The position numbers and the translations under genes were made by a program. Positions 44,726 to 53,889 of a stretch of DNA of 64,000 nt are shown here, one piece after another. Numbering within the stretch: position 1 is the first letter of the stretch; the number at the start of each line of letters is the position of its first letter. The notes beneath the pieces were generated by a model. The model saw nothing but the letters and a program-made list of their open reading frames with translations, ran no database searches and was not told the DNA's origin. Source of the DNA: Trebonia sp964581815 (GTDB lineage: Bacteria; Actinomycetota; Actinomycetes; Streptosporangiales; Streptosporangiaceae); assembly GCA_964581815.1 (NCBI GenBank), contig CAZORE010000019.1:1-64000 (forward strand), written 5' to 3'.

Positions 44726-46650
44726 CCGCCGTAGGCCTGGAGGAAGGCCGCCACCTCCGGGCCCGCGAACTGCGCGCCGTAGCCGGCGTTGACGACCAGG
44801 CAGGCGACCGCGATGTCCTTGGTCGGGTCGAAGGCGATCAGCCAGCTGTTGGGCTGGTCCTGGCCCTGGATGTCGGCGGTGCCCGTCTTCGCGTAGACGG
44901 TCGGCCCGAAGCCGAGCCCGGCGGCCGTGCCGCTGGTCACCACCGCGCGCATCATCTGCTTGAGGTCGGCGTCAGTGGCGGCCGGCAGCGGCTTCGCGGT
45001 CACCTGCGCGGCCTTCGGCGTGAGGATCGGCTGCTTGAAGGTCCCGGTGTCCACCGTCGCCGCCACCGAGGCCATCGCGATCGGCGACGCGACGAGCGAG
45101 CCCTCACCGAACGCCTCTTGCGCTAGCTCTGACCCTGACGCGCTGGCCGGCGCGTTGAAGTACGACGCGGAGAGCCCGCCGATGCCGATGTCCCACTTCT
45201 GGTTCAGGCCGAAGTAGTCCTTCGCCGTGCTCGCGAGCAGCCCGGAAAGGTGCGACCACTGCGTGGTGAACGCGTTGTTGCACGACTGCGCGAAGTCGGT
45301 AATGAACGGCGTCCCTGGTGGCAAGGTTTCGCCCTGGTCGTTGTGGTAGGTGATGCCCGTGATGGTGAAGGCCGAAGGACACGCGACCGGACTCTGCGGT
45401 GTCAGCACCCCTGTGTTCAGCAGCGCCGCGGACGTGATGACCTTCATCGTCGACCCAGGAGCGACCTTGGCGGTCAGCGCGAAGTCGTTCTGCCCCGCAT
45501 TGTTGGCGATGGCGAGGATCTGGCCAGTGGACGGCTGGATCACGATCATCGAGCTCTGGCCGTGCATGGCCACCGCGGCCCGCGCCGCCTGCTCCGCCTG
45601 CTGATTAATCGTGGTGGAGAGCGTCGGGTAGCTGCCGGGCGCGATAAGCGGCGCCTGGCTGTTGGCCAGCGGCTTGCCCGCGTTGGTCACGATCTCAACG
45701 TCCAGCCCCGGCTTGGCGCCTTCGCTGGCCGGCGCCGAGTTCTTCAGCAGGCCCGCGATGGTGCTCAGCCCGGGGTCGCCGTAGCGGGTGAGGCTCTGGC
45801 CGTCGGCGTCCGTGACCATGCTGACGGTTGGGGGCACCTGGACGGCCGCCAAGTGGGTGGCCGCGGTCAGGTTCGGCGCGACCACGGCGGGCTGCCAGGC
45901 GACGAACCAGACGGACGAGTTCGCCTGCTGGTAAGCGACGAGCGAGGAATGGTAGGCCCACGTGCCGCGCTGCGCCGTCTTGCCGCTGCCCGCGGCGACC
46001 GACGCCCGCACCGCGAACGTGACGGTCTCCCGTGGCTGTGCGGCCGTCGCCCCCGGCGCGCTGGCCACGTTGGCGGCCGCCGCGCTGAACGTCCCCAGGT
46101 TCAGGTACTTCGCGTACGTCGCGAGCGCGGCCGTGGCAGCGGCCGGATGGTTGGTGTAGTTGCCAGCCTTCGTTAGGTCGCCCGCCTGCCAGGCGTCGAG
46201 GAACGCCGCGGCGACCTGCTCTCCGTCCTGCTGCGCGTTGGACCCGGTGGGCACCAGGCCGTACGCGGGGGTACCGCTGCCCGGCTTGAACACCACCACC
46301 ACGAGCAGGGCGGCCACCACGGCCGCGGCGAGCACGCCGGAGGTGACAAGCAGGATCAGCCCACGCCGGCTTCTGCGCCGCGGCGGGGCGGCCTGCCTGC
46401 CGTAAACGCCGCTGGTGGCGTAGACGGTCTGCCCGGCGCGCGGTGTCGTCGCCGGGGGAGGAAGAGGCGCCGGTGGAGGGGGCGGCGTAACCGTCTCAGA
46501 GCCGACCGGGCCGCCTGGCTCTGGCAGCGCTGGCATCGGCGCCGTAGGTGGCGCCGATGGAAAGGTTCCCGACCCGACCGGAGCGCTTTCCTGCTCCTCG
46601 CGAGCTTCCGACGGGTCAGGTGAACTGGTGTCGTTGTTCTCGCTTGTCAC
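44722..46650 (-). CDS. penicillin-binding protein, transpeptidase
   Basis: The 642-residue protein has a 95-residue Pro-rich cytoplasmic lead, one membrane anchor (LILLVTSGVLAAAVVAALLV), an NTF2/MecR1-like domain (GEQVAAAFLDAWQAGDLTKA) and a C-terminal transpeptidase. Active-site motifs are complete: S400-T-M-K (PGSTMKVI), SCN (FAQSCNNAF) and KTG (YAKTGTAD). The architecture resembles mycobacterial PbpA-like or PBP2a-like class B enzymes that cross-link peptidoglycan outside the membrane. Its stop overlaps that of padR by three bases. Confidence 0.9.
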   Translation of the reverse strand: MTSENNDTSSPDPSEAREEQESAPVGSGTFPSAPPTAPMPALPEPGGPVGSETVTPPPPPAPLPPPATTPRAGQTVYATSGVYGRQAAPPRRRSRRGLILLVTSGVLAAAVVAALLVVVVFKPGSGTPAYGLVPTGSNAQQDGEQVAAAFLDAWQAGDLTKAGNYTNHPAAATAALATYAKYLNLGTFSAAAANVASAPGATAAQPRETVTFAVRASVAAGSGKTAQRGTWAYHSSLVAYQQANSSVWFVAWQPAVVAPNLTAATHLAAVQVPPTVSMVTDADGQSLTRYGDPGLSTIAGLLKNSAPASEGAKPGLDVEIVTNAGKPLANSQAPLIAPGSYPTLSTTINQQAEQAARAAVAMHGQSSMIVIQPSTGQILAIANNAGQNDFALTAKVAPGSTMKVITSAALLNTGVLTPQSPVACPSAFTITGITYHNDQGETLPPGTPFITDFAQSCNNAFTTQWSHLSGLLASTAKDYFGLNQKWDIGIGGLSASYFNAPASASGSELAQEAFGEGSLVASPIAMASVAATVDTGTFKQPILTPKAAQVTAKPLPAATDADLKQMMRAVVTSGTAAGLGFGPTVYAKTGTADIQGQDQPNSWLIAFDPTKDIAVACLVVNAGYGAQFAGPEVAAFLQAYGG

Positions 46651-46657
46651 CTAACCG

Positions 46658-46663
46658 ACCGTA
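46658..46663 (-). promoter_or_regulatory. PBP-gene -10 box, likely leaderless
   Basis: TACGGT on the minus strand is followed by seven bases and GTG 46650; there is no ribosome-binding site. Confidence 0.45.
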
Positions 46664-46733
46664 CCGATCCTGGCGTCTCGCGGCGAATCTTGCAGGTAAC
46701 CCGCAGTACCCCCGAAGCAAGCAAGCGGAGAAA

Positions 46734-47702
46734 CTACGGAGTGAAGACGATCTTGCCCGTCTGCGTCCCGTCGATCATCGCGGCGAAGCCGTCGCGGGCG
46801 TTCGCGAGCGGGATGACCCGGTCGATCAGCGGACGGGTCCCGGTCTGCTCGCAGAAGCGGAGCAGCCGCCCAAGCTGATCCCGGGTACCCATCGTCGACC
46901 CGACCACGGACAGCTGGGTGAAGAAGATCCGGGTGAGCTCGGCGGGCGGCACGTCGCCGCTGGTGGCGCCGGAGATCACGATCCGCCCGCCCGGCTTCAG
47001 CGAGCGCACGGAATGCGACCACGTCGCCTGCCCCACCGTCTCCATGACCACGTCGACCCGCTCAGGCAGCCGCGCCCCGGTCGCGAAGGCCTGGTCGGCC
47101 CCAAGCTTGACCGCCGCCTCCTGCTTAGCCTCCGACCGGCTGGTCACCCACATCCGGTACCCAGCCGCCCGCCCCAGCAAGATCAGCGCGGTCGCCACCC
47201 CGCCGCCCGCGCCCTGCACGAGGATCGTGGACCCAGGCTGCACGCCCGACTTCTCGAACAGCATCTTGTAGGCCGTCAGGTAAGCGGTCGGCAGGCACGC
47301 CGCCTCCTCAAAGGAGAGCGCGGCCGGCTTAGGCACCAGGTTCGCCTTAGGCACCATGACCTTCTCCGCAAAGGTCCCCTGATACCGCTCAGAGAGCAAA
47401 GAGCGGCGCGGGTCCAAAGTCTCGTCCCCGCCCCCCGCGTTAGCGTCCCCGATCACCGCGTGCACGACCACGGCGTTGCCGTCCTCGTCCACCCCAGCGG
47501 CATCACAGCCGAGGATCATCGGCAGCCGGTCAGCCGGCAGCCCAACCCCGCGCAGCGACCACACATCGTGGTGATTCAGCGCCGTCGCCTTGACGGTAAC
47601 GGTGGCCCATCCCGCCGCAGGCTCCGGATCGGGCCGCTCCCCCGCCTCCAGGCCATTCAGGGGGCTCTCTGCATCGATACGCGCGGCATAGACAGCGAAC
47701 AT
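46734..47702 (-). CDS. MDR-family quinone oxidoreductase-like protein
   Basis: This 322-residue medium-chain dehydrogenase/reductase has the GroES-like N-terminal part (ATALNHHDVWSLRGVG, ILGCDAAGVD) and a nucleotide-binding domain with VQGAGGGVATALILLG. The structural-zinc cysteines are absent, so it is probably a zinc-independent reductase of the quinone-oxidoreductase type. I chose ATG 47702 over TTG 47708 because a TAGGGT box lies seven bases before it. It follows the malic enzyme gene, separated by a strong inverted repeat. Confidence 0.82.
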   Translation of the reverse strand: MFAVYAARIDAESPLNGLEAGERPDPEPAAGWATVTVKATALNHHDVWSLRGVGLPADRLPMILGCDAAGVDEDGNAVVVHAVIGDANAGGGDETLDPRRSLLSERYQGTFAEKVMVPKANLVPKPAALSFEEAACLPTAYLTAYKMLFEKSGVQPGSTILVQGAGGGVATALILLGRAAGYRMWVTSRSEAKQEAAVKLGADQAFATGARLPERVDVVMETVGQATWSHSVRSLKPGGRIVISGATSGDVPPAELTRIFFTQLSVVGSTMGTRDQLGRLLRFCEQTGTRPLIDRVIPLANARDGFAAMIDGTQTGKIVFTP

Positions 47703-47709
47703 GATCAAG

Positions 47710-47715
47710 ACCCTA
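47710..47715 (-). promoter_or_regulatory. -10 box of the MDR gene
   Basis: TAGGGT on the minus strand ends seven bases before ATG 47702, which supports a leaderless start there. Confidence 0.4.
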
Positions 47716-47771
47716 CCGGCAGGCCGCAGAAGCGGAATAGGCCCCTCCCGCGACGGGAGGACCGTGGCGCG

Positions 47772-47839
47772 GCGGGGGTCCGCCGGGACGTTCTGCTGAG
47801 CGATTTGTGCTCAGCGGACTTGTCCCGCCGGACCCCCGC
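47772..47839 (-). terminator. long inverted repeat after the malic enzyme gene
   Basis: GCGGGGGTCCG-type arms of about 30 bases (47772-47801 and 47809-47839) pair with a few mismatches around a seven-base loop. It starts about 30 bases after the malic enzyme stop and precedes the MDR gene. It is long for a plain terminator. Confidence 0.6.
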
Positions 47840-47869
47840 AAGCCGCGGCCCGCACCACCGGGACGCGAG

Positions 47870-49063
47870 TTACCGTCGAGCAACCCCGTCGATCCGCGCC
47901 TGGGCGGCGACGGCGGCGGTGACCGCAGGCGCGACCCGGGGGTCGAACTGGCCAGGGATGACGTAGTCCGCCGTAGCGTCGTCACCGACCAGGTCCGCGA
48001 GCGCCCCAGCGGCCGCCAGCTTCATGTTCTCCGTGATCGTGGTCGCCCGGACGTCCAGGGCGGCGCGGAAGACGCCGGGGAAGGCCAGCGAGTTGTTGAT
48101 CTGGTTGGGGAAGTCGCTGCGCCCGGTCGCCACCACGGACACGTGCCGCCGCGCGATGTCCGGGTGGATCTCCGGCTCTGGGTTGGAGAGCAGGAACGCG
48201 ATCGCGCCCGGTGCCATCCGGCTGACGGCCGCCTCGGGCAGGACACTGCCCGACAGGCCGATGAAGACGTCCGCCCCGCGCAGGGCCGACTCCACCGAGC
48301 CGGCGTGCCCGGACGCGTTGGTCACCTCGGCCAGCGCGGCCTTCACCGGGTTCAGCCCGTCGCGGCCGTGATAGATCATGCCCTTGCTGTCGGCGACGGC
48401 GAGCTCGCCGATGCCCGCGGCGAGCAGGATCTTCGACACCGCGATCCCGGACGCGCCCGCCCCGCAGACCACGGCGCGCATCGCGGCGAGCTCCTTGCCG
48501 ACCACGCGGGCGGCGCCGCGCAGCGCGGCGAGCGTGACGATCGCGGTCCCGTGCTGGTCGTCGTGGAAGACGGGGATGTCGAGCATGGCCCGGAGCCGGT
48601 CCTCGATCTCGAAGCAGCGCGGCGCGGAGATGTCCTCGAGGTTGATGCCGCCGAAGCTCGGCGCGAGTGCGGCGACCACCCGCACCACGTCGTCGGTGTC
48701 CGTGACGTCGATGCAGACCGGCACCGCGTTGATGCCGGCGAACTTCTTGAACAGCAGCGCCTTGCCCTCCATGACGGGCATGGCGGCGGCGGGCCCGATG
48801 TCGCCGAGGCCGAGCACGGCGGTGCCGTCGCTCACCACGGCGACGGTGTTGCCCGTCCAGGTGTACTCGCTCGCCAGCTCGGGCTCGTCGGCGATCGCGC
48901 TGCACACCCGGGCGACGCCCGGCGTGTAGGCCATGGCGAGCGCGGCCCGGTCGGGCACGTCCACGCTCGGGTTGACGTCGATCTTGCCGCCCCGGTGCAT
49001 GGCGAACACCGGGTCATCGTCCAGGGAGGACAGGTAACGGGAAAAAGCAGCCTCGTCGGCCAC
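47870..49063 (-). CDS. malic enzyme (NAD(P)-dependent)
   Basis: This short-form bacterial malic enzyme of 397 residues decarboxylates malate to pyruvate. Expected residues are present: Tyr46 (MAYTPGV), Lys101 (VMEGKALLFKKF), the metal ligands Glu143-Asp144 (INLEDISAPRC), the FHDDQHGTA segment from 167, and the nucleotide-binding GAGASG at 201-206. The open frame extends to 49138, but GTG 49063 gives the natural N-terminus and has GGGGG upstream. Cofactor preference cannot be judged. It connects the TCA cycle to pyruvate. Confidence 0.92.
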   Translation of the reverse strand: MADEAAFSRYLSSLDDDPVFAMHRGGKIDVNPSVDVPDRAALAMAYTPGVARVCSAIADEPELASEYTWTGNTVAVVSDGTAVLGLGDIGPAAAMPVMEGKALLFKKFAGINAVPVCIDVTDTDDVVRVVAALAPSFGGINLEDISAPRCFEIEDRLRAMLDIPVFHDDQHGTAIVTLAALRGAARVVGKELAAMRAVVCGAGASGIAVSKILLAAGIGELAVADSKGMIYHGRDGLNPVKAALAEVTNASGHAGSVESALRGADVFIGLSGSVLPEAAVSRMAPGAIAFLLSNPEPEIHPDIARRHVSVVATGRSDFPNQINNSLAFPGVFRAALDVRATTITENMKLAAAGALADLVGDDATADYVIPGQFDPRVAPAVTAAVAAQARIDGVARR

Positions 49064-49233
49064 GGTTAACCCCCAAAATTCTGCGCTACAGGTGACAGGT
49101 CTGCCGTGCTGCCGGGGTGCGACTGCGTGTTGGCGCACCAGCCCGGCTCACGGACGGTGATCACTCCTGCTACGGGGGTTGCCCGTTGGGATATTGTGCC
49201 ATGAGCGGCTGGCGGCTAGCGTCGCCAGCCCCG

Positions 49234-49272
49234 TTCTGTAATACTCATGACCGGGACCAGACTATTACAGAA
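49234..49272. promoter_or_regulatory. 10-bp inverted repeat upstream of the CGNR gene
   Basis: TTCTGTAATA at 49234-49243 is repeated in exact inverse orientation as TATTACAGAA at 49263-49272. Centre-to-centre distance is 29 bases, close to three helical turns, and the repeats contain -10-like TAATA boxes on both strands. It ends 28 bases before the CGNR start, and the region also precedes the divergent malic enzyme gene. Confidence 0.6.
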
Positions 49273-49300
49273 CTCTCACCACCACAGCGGGGTTTCGCGC

Positions 49301-49855
49301 GTGGACCTGTCATCTTATGCTGAACTCGCCGTGCGGCTGGTGAACACCGCCAGCCTCGGGCACGAGGGCGGCGACCTGCTCACGTCGATGGACGGGCTTC
49401 ATTCCCTGGTGGCCGACCGGGAGCACCTCAGCCATGGCATCTCGCGCGGCGACCTGGACGCGCTCCGCATGCTCAGGGACGAGTTCCGCGGCTTCTTCGT
49501 GGCCTGCTCGCAAGGGAACGGCGCGGACGCCGCCGCCCGGCTGAACGAGCTGCTCATTCAGTACCCGGTCCATCCGCAGCTGTCCGGGCATGACGGGCAG
49601 CCCTGGCACGTGCACTACACGGAGAGCGGCTCGGTGTCCGACAAGTACGCGGCCGGCGCGGCCATGGGCCTCGCGGTCCGGCTCACTGAGCTTGGCATCG
49701 ACCGGTTCGGCGTGTGCCAGGCGGCACCCTGCTCCGGCGTGTTCATCGATACCTCGGCCGGCCGCACCAGGCGGTACTGCTCGGACCGGTGCGCAAGCCG
49801 GGCCAACGTGATCGCGTACCGGGCCCGCAAGCGCGTCGAGGAACCCGGCGCCTGA
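49301..49855 (+). CDS. CGNR-type zinc-finger regulator
   Basis: The 184-residue protein has the ABATE-like N-terminal domain (SYAELAVRLVNTASLG, LRMLRDEFRGFF) and a C-terminal CGNR zinc finger with Cys139, Cys144, Cys160 and Cys164 (RYCSDRCASRANV). The name-giving Cys-Gly-Asn-Arg is Cys-Ala-Ser-Arg here. It is thought to be a stress-linked transcription factor. I place the start at GTG 49301; the frame is also open from 49247, but those residues would be encoded by the inverted repeat. Confidence 0.78.
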   Translation: MDLSSYAELAVRLVNTASLGHEGGDLLTSMDGLHSLVADREHLSHGISRGDLDALRMLRDEFRGFFVACSQGNGADAAARLNELLIQYPVHPQLSGHDGQPWHVHYTESGSVSDKYAAGAAMGLAVRLTELGIDRFGVCQAAPCSGVFIDTSAGRTRRYCSDRCASRANVIAYRARKRVEEPGA

Positions 49856-50240
49856 GCGCGCCCGCAGTCGCACGTCCGCAATGGCGGCCGAGTTTTCCTG
49901 TGCCCGCCAGACTCGTGAATCCGTTCACAAGCGATTGCCGGTTCCATATGCCCGCATCCGCTCCGGATAAAACATCGGGAAACGTGAAACCGATCGGCAA
50001 TTTCCAGGATATGGGAACGTTACCTGACAGATGCGTCATTAACGCTTGTTTACCTGACACAGCGCCATGACCTGCGTTATAGAACCGAATCCCGGACAAG
50101 TCTTCTCATGTCTGTAGAAGATCTCTACGATGTTCCTCACTCTGCACAACTGAACGCTCACCTGTTCCAGCGGGATCCCGCAGGACGCGTGGCACGGCCC
50201 CTCGGGGCGCGATCGAGAAACGAGAAAAGAGCTATCGATC
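49856..50240 (+). promoter_or_regulatory. 385-base regulatory region of APC permease 1
   Basis: No gene is visible here. It contains a Crp-like site (49915-49928), two direct copies of TTACCTGACA exactly 30 bases apart (50020-50029 and 50050-50059), and a promoter with CTGACA (50054-50059), 18 bases and TATAGA (50078-50083). That leaves a 5' leader of about 150 bases before ATG 50241. The second TTACCTGACA overlaps the -35, so a regulator of the repeats would directly affect polymerase. Confidence 0.6.
49915..49928. promoter_or_regulatory. Crp-type site upstream of APC permease 1
   Basis: GTGA-ATCCGT-TCAC is a perfect Crp/FNR-family palindrome. Its flanks match the whiB1 upstream site: both read CTCGTGAAT, three variable bases, TTCACAAGC. 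It lies about 125 bases upstream of the predicted -35. Confidence 0.6.
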
Positions 50241-51953
50241 ATGGCAACTGAAACTGGCTCCGCGGCTGTCTCCAGCCCGGCCGACGTCGGCCTTAAGCGG
50301 GAGGTGGGGTTCATCGGCGCCGTCTGGGCGTCGGAGAGCTCGATCATCGGCTCCGGCTGGCTGTTCGGGGCGCTTTACGCCGCGCAGGCCGCTGGCCCGG
50401 CGGCGATCATCGCCTGGGTCATCGGCGGCGTCGCGGTCGTCATCCTCGGCCTGATCCACGCCGAGCTCGGCGCGATGTACCCGGTGTCAGGCGGCACCGC
50501 GCGGTTCCCGCACTTCGCGTTCGGATCCTTCGCGGGCATGTCGTTCGGCTTCTTCTCCTGGCTGCAGGCCGTGACCGTCGCGCCGATCGAGTGCTTCGCG
50601 GTCATGAACTACCTGTCGCACTGGGTGCCGGCCGTTTACAACCACGACACGGGGAACGTCACCACTACCGGGTTCCTCCTGACCATCGTCTTGATGATCA
50701 TGTTCACCGGGCTGAACTTCCTCGGCATCAAGTACCTGGCGAACGTCAACAGCGGGCTCATGTGGTGGAAGATCGCCATCCCGGTCTTCACCATCATCGT
50801 GCTGCTCTTCAAGTTCCACGGTGGCAACTTCGGCTCTGCCTCCAACAGCGGCGGGTTCATGCCGACCGGCATCAAGGGCGTGCTGTCGGCGGTCGTCGGC
50901 GCCGGCGTCGTGTTCTCCTACCTCGGCTTCGAGCAGGCCGACCAGCTCGCGGGCGAGATCAAGGACGCGCAGAAGAACCTGCCGCGGGCCATCATCACCG
51001 CGGTGGCCATCGGCACCGCGATCTACATCCTGCTGCAGATCGTCTTCATCGCCGCGATGGACCCGGCGATTCTGACGCTCAGCCACGGCTGGACCGGCCT
51101 GGTCTGCCCGGCGACCGGCACCTGCAACGGGACCATCGCCACCGTCACCTCCGGTCCGTTCGCCGGCCTGGCGGGCGTCATCGGCCTGTCCTGGCTCGCG
51201 TTCATCCTCCGGATCGACGCGATCGTCTCCCCGTTCGGCACCGGGCTCATCTACCAGACGTCGTCCTCGCGCGTCAGCTACGGCCTCGCCCGCAACCGCT
51301 ACTACCCGTCGATCCTGTCCCGCGTGGACAGCCGCGGCGTGCCGTGGGCCAGCCTGATCCTCGCGTTCCTGGCCGGCCTGGTCTTCCTGCTGCCGTTCCC
51401 GAGCTGGCACTCGCTGGTCGGCCTGGTCACCGGCGCCTCGGTGCTCATGTACGCGGGCGCGCCGCTGTCGCTTGGCGCGTTCCGCGGCCAGGTGCCCGAC
51501 GCGGTCCGGCCCTACCGGCTCGGCGCGGCGGGTGTCTGGGCTCCGGCCGGGTTCATCATCGCCAACTTCATCATCTACTGGTCCGGCTTCGAGGTCATCT
51601 GGAAGCTCGGCATCTGCATCGTCATCGGCTACGTCATCATCGGCGTCTGCATGGCCTTCGACCCGCAGCGGCCGAAGATGGGCATTGCGGAGGTGAAGGC
51701 CGGCAGCTGGCTGCCGGTCTACCTGATCGGCCTTGGCGTCATCTCGTGGCTCGGCCAGTACGGCGGCGGCGCGAAGCTCGCGCCGGTGAACACCAACACG
51801 ATCGGGCTCTGGTGGGACCTGGTGATCATCGCGGCGTTCAGCCTCGGCATCTACTACTGGGCGCTGTACACCAAGCTGCCCCGCGAGGAGATGCTCGCGC
51901 TGGTCAACGCGCAGGCCGCGGAGAAGGACGTGCCGCCGGAGACGCTCATCTAG
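50241..51953 (+). CDS. APC-family permease 1
   Basis: This 570-residue transporter has about 12 to 14 membrane segments and belongs to the amino acid-polyamine-organocation superfamily. The first helix carries GFIGAVWASESSIIGSGWLF with the unwound Gly-Ser-Gly substrate-binding motif, followed by HAELGAMYPVSGGTARFPHF. It is about 70% similar by eye to the next transporter. A long leader, a Crp-like site and paired direct repeats upstream indicate regulation. The substrate is unknown; amino acids are most likely. Confidence 0.87.
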   Translation: MATETGSAAVSSPADVGLKREVGFIGAVWASESSIIGSGWLFGALYAAQAAGPAAIIAWVIGGVAVVILGLIHAELGAMYPVSGGTARFPHFAFGSFAGMSFGFFSWLQAVTVAPIECFAVMNYLSHWVPAVYNHDTGNVTTTGFLLTIVLMIMFTGLNFLGIKYLANVNSGLMWWKIAIPVFTIIVLLFKFHGGNFGSASNSGGFMPTGIKGVLSAVVGAGVVFSYLGFEQADQLAGEIKDAQKNLPRAIITAVAIGTAIYILLQIVFIAAMDPAILTLSHGWTGLVCPATGTCNGTIATVTSGPFAGLAGVIGLSWLAFILRIDAIVSPFGTGLIYQTSSSRVSYGLARNRYYPSILSRVDSRGVPWASLILAFLAGLVFLLPFPSWHSLVGLVTGASVLMYAGAPLSLGAFRGQVPDAVRPYRLGAAGVWAPAGFIIANFIIYWSGFEVIWKLGICIVIGYVIIGVCMAFDPQRPKMGIAEVKAGSWLPVYLIGLGVISWLGQYGGGAKLAPVNTNTIGLWWDLVIIAAFSLGIYYWALYTKLPREEMLALVNAQAAEKDVPPETLI

Positions 51954-51971
51954 TCCGCGCACGGCAAGCAC

Positions 51972-52010
51972 CGAAGAACCCCGCCACCTCCCAGGTGGCG
52001 GGGTTCTTCG
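51972..52010 (+). terminator. perfect 18-bp terminator between the APC genes
   Basis: CGAAGAACCCCGCCACCT pairs without mismatch with AGGTGGCGGGGTTCTTCG around a three-base loop (CCC). It begins 19 bases after the stop of permease 1 and isolates the two transporters transcriptionally. No T-run follows. Confidence 0.85.
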
Positions 52011-52153
52011 CGTTCCCAGTGACCTTTGACTACGGAGAGTGCTGGAGTTCTTACGTTCAGTGGAGTTATTGTCGGAAGTTAAAGGCGAGCAGACAGGTAA
52101 CCAAATCCAGTTTTGAGACGCTCGCTGCTCGGCAGCGAGAAGGGGGCTCCGTT

Positions 52154-53830
52154 ATGGCTGATGAAACTGGTGCTACCGCCACCGTCACCAGGCCAACGGA
52201 CGTCGGCCTCAAGCGGGAGATGGGGCTGATCGGGGCCACCTGGGCCTCCGAGACATCCATCATCGGCTCAGGCTGGCTGTTCGGCGCCTGGCTGGCCGCG
52301 GCGGCGGCCGGCACCGCGGCGCTGCTCGGCTGGGTCATCGCCGGTATCGCGATCATCATCCTGGCCCTGGTCCACGCCGAGCTCGGCGCGATGTACCCGG
52401 TGGCCGGCGGGACCGCGCGCTTCCCGCACTACGCGTACGGCAGCGTCGCGGGCATCTCGTTCGGCTTCTTCTCCTGGGTGCAGGCGGTCACCGTGGCGCC
52501 GATCGAGTGCTTCGCGGTCATGCAGTACGCCTCCTATTACTGGCCGAGCGTCTACAACACGACGACCGGGATCACCACCGGGCTCGGCTTCGCGCTGACC
52601 GCCCTGCTGCTTGCGATCTTCACCGCGCTCAACTTCTTCGCCATGCGCCTGTTCAGCAAGGTGAACAGCGGGATCACCTGGTGGAAGGTGGCGATTCCCA
52701 TCTTCACCATCATCGTGCTGTTCACCCAGTTCAAAGGCAGCAACTTCGGCTCGCACGGCGGCTTCATGCCGTACGGCGTCAAGGCGCTGTTCGGTGCGAT
52801 CCCGTCGGCAGGAATCGTGTTCGCTTACCTCGGCTTCGAGCAGGCCGACCAGCTAGCGGGCGAGATCAAGAACCCGCAGCGGAACCTGCCACGGGCGATC
52901 ATCCTGGCGGTGCTGCTCGGCACCCTGATCTACGTCCTGCTGCAGGTCGTCTACATCGGGGCGCTGACGCCCGGCCTGCTCGCCCACGGCTGGGCCGCGA
53001 CCGGAAACGACCCGGGCCTCGAGTCCGGGCCGTTCGCCTTCGCCGCGGGCGCGGTCGCACTGGGCTGGCTGGCGACGCTGCTGCGGATCGACGCGGTCGT
53101 CTCCCCGTTCGGCACCGGGCTGATCTACGTGACCTCCACCTCGCGCGTCGGCTACGGCCTGGCGAGGAACCGGTACTACCCGCAGGTCTTCGCCAAGGTC
53201 GACCGGCGCGGCATCCCGTGGGTCAGCCTGATCTTCGCCTTCCTGTTCGGCCTGGTGTTCCTGCTGCCCTTCCCGAGCTGGAAGTCCCTCGTCGGGCTGG
53301 TCACGTCCGCGAGCGTGCTGATGTACGCGGGAGCGCCGCTGTCACTTGGCGCGTTCCGCCGCCAGGTCCCCGAGGCCGACCGCCCCTACCGGCTGCCGGC
53401 CGCGTCGGTGATGGCGCCGCTCGCGTTCGTCATCGCCAACCTGATCATCTACTGGTCCGGCTTCGAGGTGCTGTGGAAGCTCGGCATCGTCCTGGTAATC
53501 GGCTACGTGCTGATCGGCATCTCGATGGCGTTCGACCGGCAGCGGCCGCCGCTCGACTGGAAACCGGCCACGTGGCTGCCGGTCTACATCATCGGCATGG
53601 GCATCATCTCCTGGCAGGGCCAGTACAGCGGCCAGTCCTCGGCGACGCCGCTGCCGCCGACGAGCACCGGCAACATCCCGTTCTGGTGGGACATGCTGGT
53701 GGTGGCCGGGTTCAGCCTGCTGGTCTACTTCTGGGCGATGGCGGCGCGGCTGCCGCGGGCGGCAATGCTCGACCTGGTCAACCGGCAGTCCGCGGAAGCG
53801 GATGACCTGCCGCCCGCCCCCCGGCACTGA
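52154..53830 (+). CDS. APC-family permease 2
   Basis: This 558-residue paralogue of permease 1 begins MADETGATATVTRPTDVGLK and continues with the same GLIGATWASETSIIGSGWLF helix. The chief differences are in the N-terminal tail and the loop after the eighth helix, where permease 1 has a Cys-containing insert (GLVCPATGTCNGT) missing here. The frame is open much further upstream, but that is read-through of permease 1 in another frame. It is separated from permease 1 by 200 bases with a terminator and a TTGACT element at 52027, so it likely has its own promoter. Confidence 0.88.
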   Translation: MADETGATATVTRPTDVGLKREMGLIGATWASETSIIGSGWLFGAWLAAAAAGTAALLGWVIAGIAIIILALVHAELGAMYPVAGGTARFPHYAYGSVAGISFGFFSWVQAVTVAPIECFAVMQYASYYWPSVYNTTTGITTGLGFALTALLLAIFTALNFFAMRLFSKVNSGITWWKVAIPIFTIIVLFTQFKGSNFGSHGGFMPYGVKALFGAIPSAGIVFAYLGFEQADQLAGEIKNPQRNLPRAIILAVLLGTLIYVLLQVVYIGALTPGLLAHGWAATGNDPGLESGPFAFAAGAVALGWLATLLRIDAVVSPFGTGLIYVTSTSRVGYGLARNRYYPQVFAKVDRRGIPWVSLIFAFLFGLVFLLPFPSWKSLVGLVTSASVLMYAGAPLSLGAFRRQVPEADRPYRLPAASVMAPLAFVIANLIIYWSGFEVLWKLGIVLVIGYVLIGISMAFDRQRPPLDWKPATWLPVYIIGMGIISWQGQYSGQSSATPLPPTSTGNIPFWWDMLVVAGFSLLVYFWAMAARLPRAAMLDLVNRQSAEADDLPPAPRH

Positions 53831-53889
53831 ACCGGGACACGGGCGCGCCGGTCGTGGTCAGCTGCGTACGTGTTGGATGAGCCTGGCGG

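Noticed and set aside
50591..53830. 1079-residue frame joining both APC genes
   Set aside because: The first 520 residues are a shifted reading of permease 1; only the part from ATG 52154 is a protein.
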